From: Eubacterium sp. AM49-13BH
GTDB lineage: Bacteria; Bacillota; Clostridia; Lachnospirales; Lachnospiraceae
Reading direction: 5' to 3'
Assembly: GCF_003464165.1 (NCBI RefSeq)
Contig: NZ_QSEK01000044.1
Coordinates: forward strand, 1 to 14,204
Length of the DNA: 14,204 nt
The notes below the pieces were generated by a model. It worked only from the letters and a program-made list of their open reading frames with translations. It searched no databases and was not told the origin of the DNA. Shown piece by piece: positions 12,854 through 14,204 of this stretch. Both the position numbers and the translations under genes were made by a program. Each line of letters starts with the position of its first letter. The stretch's first letter is position 1.

Positions 12854-13519
12854 ATGGGAGAGTATTTTAGCTGGATTAATCTTGATAGAAAAGAATATAT
12901 AAGTCCGAGTGATTTTGAAATTGGAAATAAAAGATATGAGTCGGTATCCATAAATAATGCTCTGCTGTGTGCATTGAGAGAGTTAATGGGCAATGAATGG
13001 AAGGGTAGCAAAATCATATTCATAGGTGATGAATGTGGTCAATCCAGTATAAACATACCTAATATCTTAAATGACATATTACAGGACGATAATTTTGAAG
13101 GCAATTTCGTGGATTACGCATATGAAAATTTCCAAAATATATCCTGTAAGTTTGAGGCAGCAAGGAAGACAGTGACAGAAGAAATTTCAATTTTCTTAGA
13201 AAGAAGCAGACGAGGGGAAGACGATTTTATAAATGAATATGGGATAGATATTAATAACCCATTTGCAGGGATGTTTAACAGAAAAGGTAAATCATATAAA
13301 TATACGATTAATTACAGCAAGGGCGAGGCATATTGTCTTGATACAACAAAGATTATTACATCAGATGATAATGTACTTGATAGCATAGATCCATTGCCTG
13401 TTTTGTTAGGGTATGGAAATACAATGCAGCCTGGGGAGTGGCTGGGAGATTTTGTGGGTGTTAGTGATTTGTTAGATACTGGAATAACGCTATTAGAGAA
13501 AATAAGGGTCCCGTGGTAA
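12854..13519 (+). CDS. Uncharacterised cytoplasmic protein
   Basis: A 221-residue protein that I do not recognise with confidence. It has no signal peptide, membrane helix or cysteine motif. The N-terminal half has EYFSWINLDRKEYISPSDFE and LRELMGNEWKGSKIIFIGDE, which suggests a compact alpha/beta fold. The C-terminal half has paired segments around SYKYTINYSKGEAYCLDTTK and PVLLGYGNTMQPGEWLGDFV. GGGGAAG lies about 7 nt before ATG 12854, and the gene starts 17 nt after the UPF0178 stop, so it may be cotranscribed. The style is that of contact-dependent immunity or SMI1-like accessory proteins, but nothing specific supports that. Confidence 0.75.
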   Translation: MGEYFSWINLDRKEYISPSDFEIGNKRYESVSINNALLCALRELMGNEWKGSKIIFIGDECGQSSINIPNILNDILQDDNFEGNFVDYAYENFQNISCKFEAARKTVTEEISIFLERSRRGEDDFINEYGIDINNPFAGMFNRKGKSYKYTINYSKGEAYCLDTTKIITSDDNVLDSIDPLPVLLGYGNTMQPGEWLGDFVGVSDLLDTGITLLEKIRVPW

Positions 13520-13546
13520 GATAAATAAATTTTGGAGGAAACTATT

Positions 13547-13888
13547 GTGAATATACAGATATTTGGAACTAAGAAATGCAATGAAACGAAGAAAGCAGAG
13601 CGTTTCTTTAAGGAAAGAGGCATCAAGTATCAGTTCATAGATATGAAGGAAAAAGGAATAAGCAAGGGAGAATTCAATTCTGTAGCACAGGTTAATGGCG
13701 GGTTATCAGGTATGATTAACTGGGATGGAAAAGATAAGGATCTGCTTGCTCTTATAAAATACACAGCTGATGAGGACAAGCTTGAAAAGGTATTGGAAAA
13801 TCCATCAGTTATTAAGACTCCTGTTGTAAGAAATGGAAAAGCATCAACACTTGGATACCAGCCGGATGTCTGGAAGAGCTGGAGTTAA
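13547..13888 (+). CDS. ArsC/Spx-family thioredoxin-fold protein
   Basis: A 113-residue protein with the ArsC-like thioredoxin fold. The beginning IQIFGTKKCNETKKAERFFK places a single cysteine (C11) at the active-site position, followed by NET rather than the second Cys of Spx. The later TPVVRNGKASTLGY is the cis-Pro strand of the family. True arsenate reductase activity is not implied; many such proteins are of unknown role. The start is GTG 13547, with GGAGG (13534-13538) 8 nt upstream. The in-frame TTG at 13532 overlaps that site. It follows the unknown gene after 27 nt. Confidence 0.85.
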   Translation: MNIQIFGTKKCNETKKAERFFKERGIKYQFIDMKEKGISKGEFNSVAQVNGGLSGMINWDGKDKDLLALIKYTADEDKLEKVLENPSVIKTPVVRNGKASTLGYQPDVWKSWS

Positions 13889-13910
13889 ATAAAAATTAGG
13901 AGACAGATAC

Positions 13911-14204
13911 ATGAATTTTGAATTAGCGAGCTTGGAGGATTTTAATGAGATAGAAAATCTCTATTGGGATTTAATAGATAAAAGCAAAGAAGAACCTTCT
14001 TTTCCTGACTGGGAAAAGGGTGTACATCCTTCAGCAGATTTTTTAATGGCTGGTATTGTTCAGAAAGAGTTATTCGTTTTAGAGATGAAGGAATAATTAA
14101 GGCGTGTGCCATAGTTAACAGTAATTCTAATAAAGAGTATAAAAGGGTAGCGTGGAAAGTAAATGAAAGAGATAATAATGTATGGATAATCCATGCTCTT
14201 GCAG
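13911..14204 (+). pseudogene. Frameshifted GNAT acetyltransferase, 3' end outside the window
   Basis: AGGAG stands 8 nt before ATG 13911. The first 57 residues (FELASLEDFNEIENLYWDLI, later KELFVLE) are a normal GNAT N-terminus and stop at TAA 14094-14096. The family sequence continues in another frame from about 14081: RDEGIIKACAIVN, then YKRVAWKVN and VWIIHALA, to the window edge. The switch at about 14078-14083 equals loss of one base (GTTTTAGAG where GTTTTAAGAG would keep frame). It may be a real mutation or a sequence error. It resembles the acetyltransferase at 10777 in the AWK/VKW and IHALA/LHALR segments. Confidence 0.75.

Noticed and set aside
1..14204. Insertion sequence, prophage or integrative element
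   Set aside because: No transposase, integrase, phage structural gene or flanking target duplication was seen. The decayed regions look like deletions and point mutations.

Overview
The window comes from a low-GC, strictly anaerobic Firmicute, most likely a Clostridia member of the Lachnospiraceae type. The signs are AT-rich codon use, strong AGGAGG-type ribosome binding sites with some TTG/GTG starts, and an oxygen-defence set typical of clostridia (PerR, flavin reductase-rubredoxin-rubrerythrin, Bcp, and remnants of superoxide reductase and hemerythrin). All intact genes are on the plus strand except one thioredoxin-like gene.

Layout. (1) Positions 1-790 hold no convincing intact gene. They carry a perfect 86-bp tandem duplication, a long perfect inverted repeat, a terminator-like hairpin and a short gene remnant. 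(2) Positions 793-4306 form a compact sensing/export module: OmpR-type response regulator, ABC ATPase, ABC-2-like permease and single-pass histidine kinase. This is the gene content of antimicrobial-peptide or lantibiotic resistance/immunity modules. (3) Positions 4381-4696 hold a broken gene with an RNA-polymerase-alpha-CTD-like stretch. (4) Positions 4751-8404 form a peroxide-defence block: a small membrane protein, Bcp peroxiredoxin and a truncated yaaA end at a terminator. A clear promoter flanked by two dyads then drives perR, a triple-domain flavin reductase/rubredoxin/rubrerythrin fusion and L-lactate dehydrogenase. (5) Positions 8431-9576 are a chain of decayed genes, found only by following frames across stops: superoxide reductase, an HD-GYP-type phosphodiesterase, hemerythrin and a TetR-family regulator. 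(6) Positions 9744-10421 (minus strand) encode a TlpA/thioredoxin-like protein lacking any signal peptide, next to more short remnants. (7) Positions 10777-14204 hold small accessory genes: a GNAT acetyltransferase, a DUF3784-like membrane protein, an HNH-type protein, a YaiI/UPF0178 protein, an unrecognised protein, an ArsC/Spx-like protein and a second GNAT gene that is frameshifted and runs off the window.

How it fits together. The peroxide block reads as a PerR-controlled regulon. The PerR homologue keeps all five regulatory metal ligands and four zinc cysteines at the spacing of Bacillus PerR. Dyads around its promoter suggest autoregulation, and a PerR-box-like sequence lies upstream of the bcp cluster. 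The fused electron-transfer enzyme could join NAD(P)H-flavin reduction, rubredoxin transfer and rubrerythrin peroxide reduction in one chain. It also keeps an internal ribosome binding site and ATG at the rubrerythrin boundary, so a free rubrerythrin may be made as well. No complete new defence or mobile system was recognised. The most notable items are the fusion with its internal start and the decayed oxygen-response gene cluster next to it.
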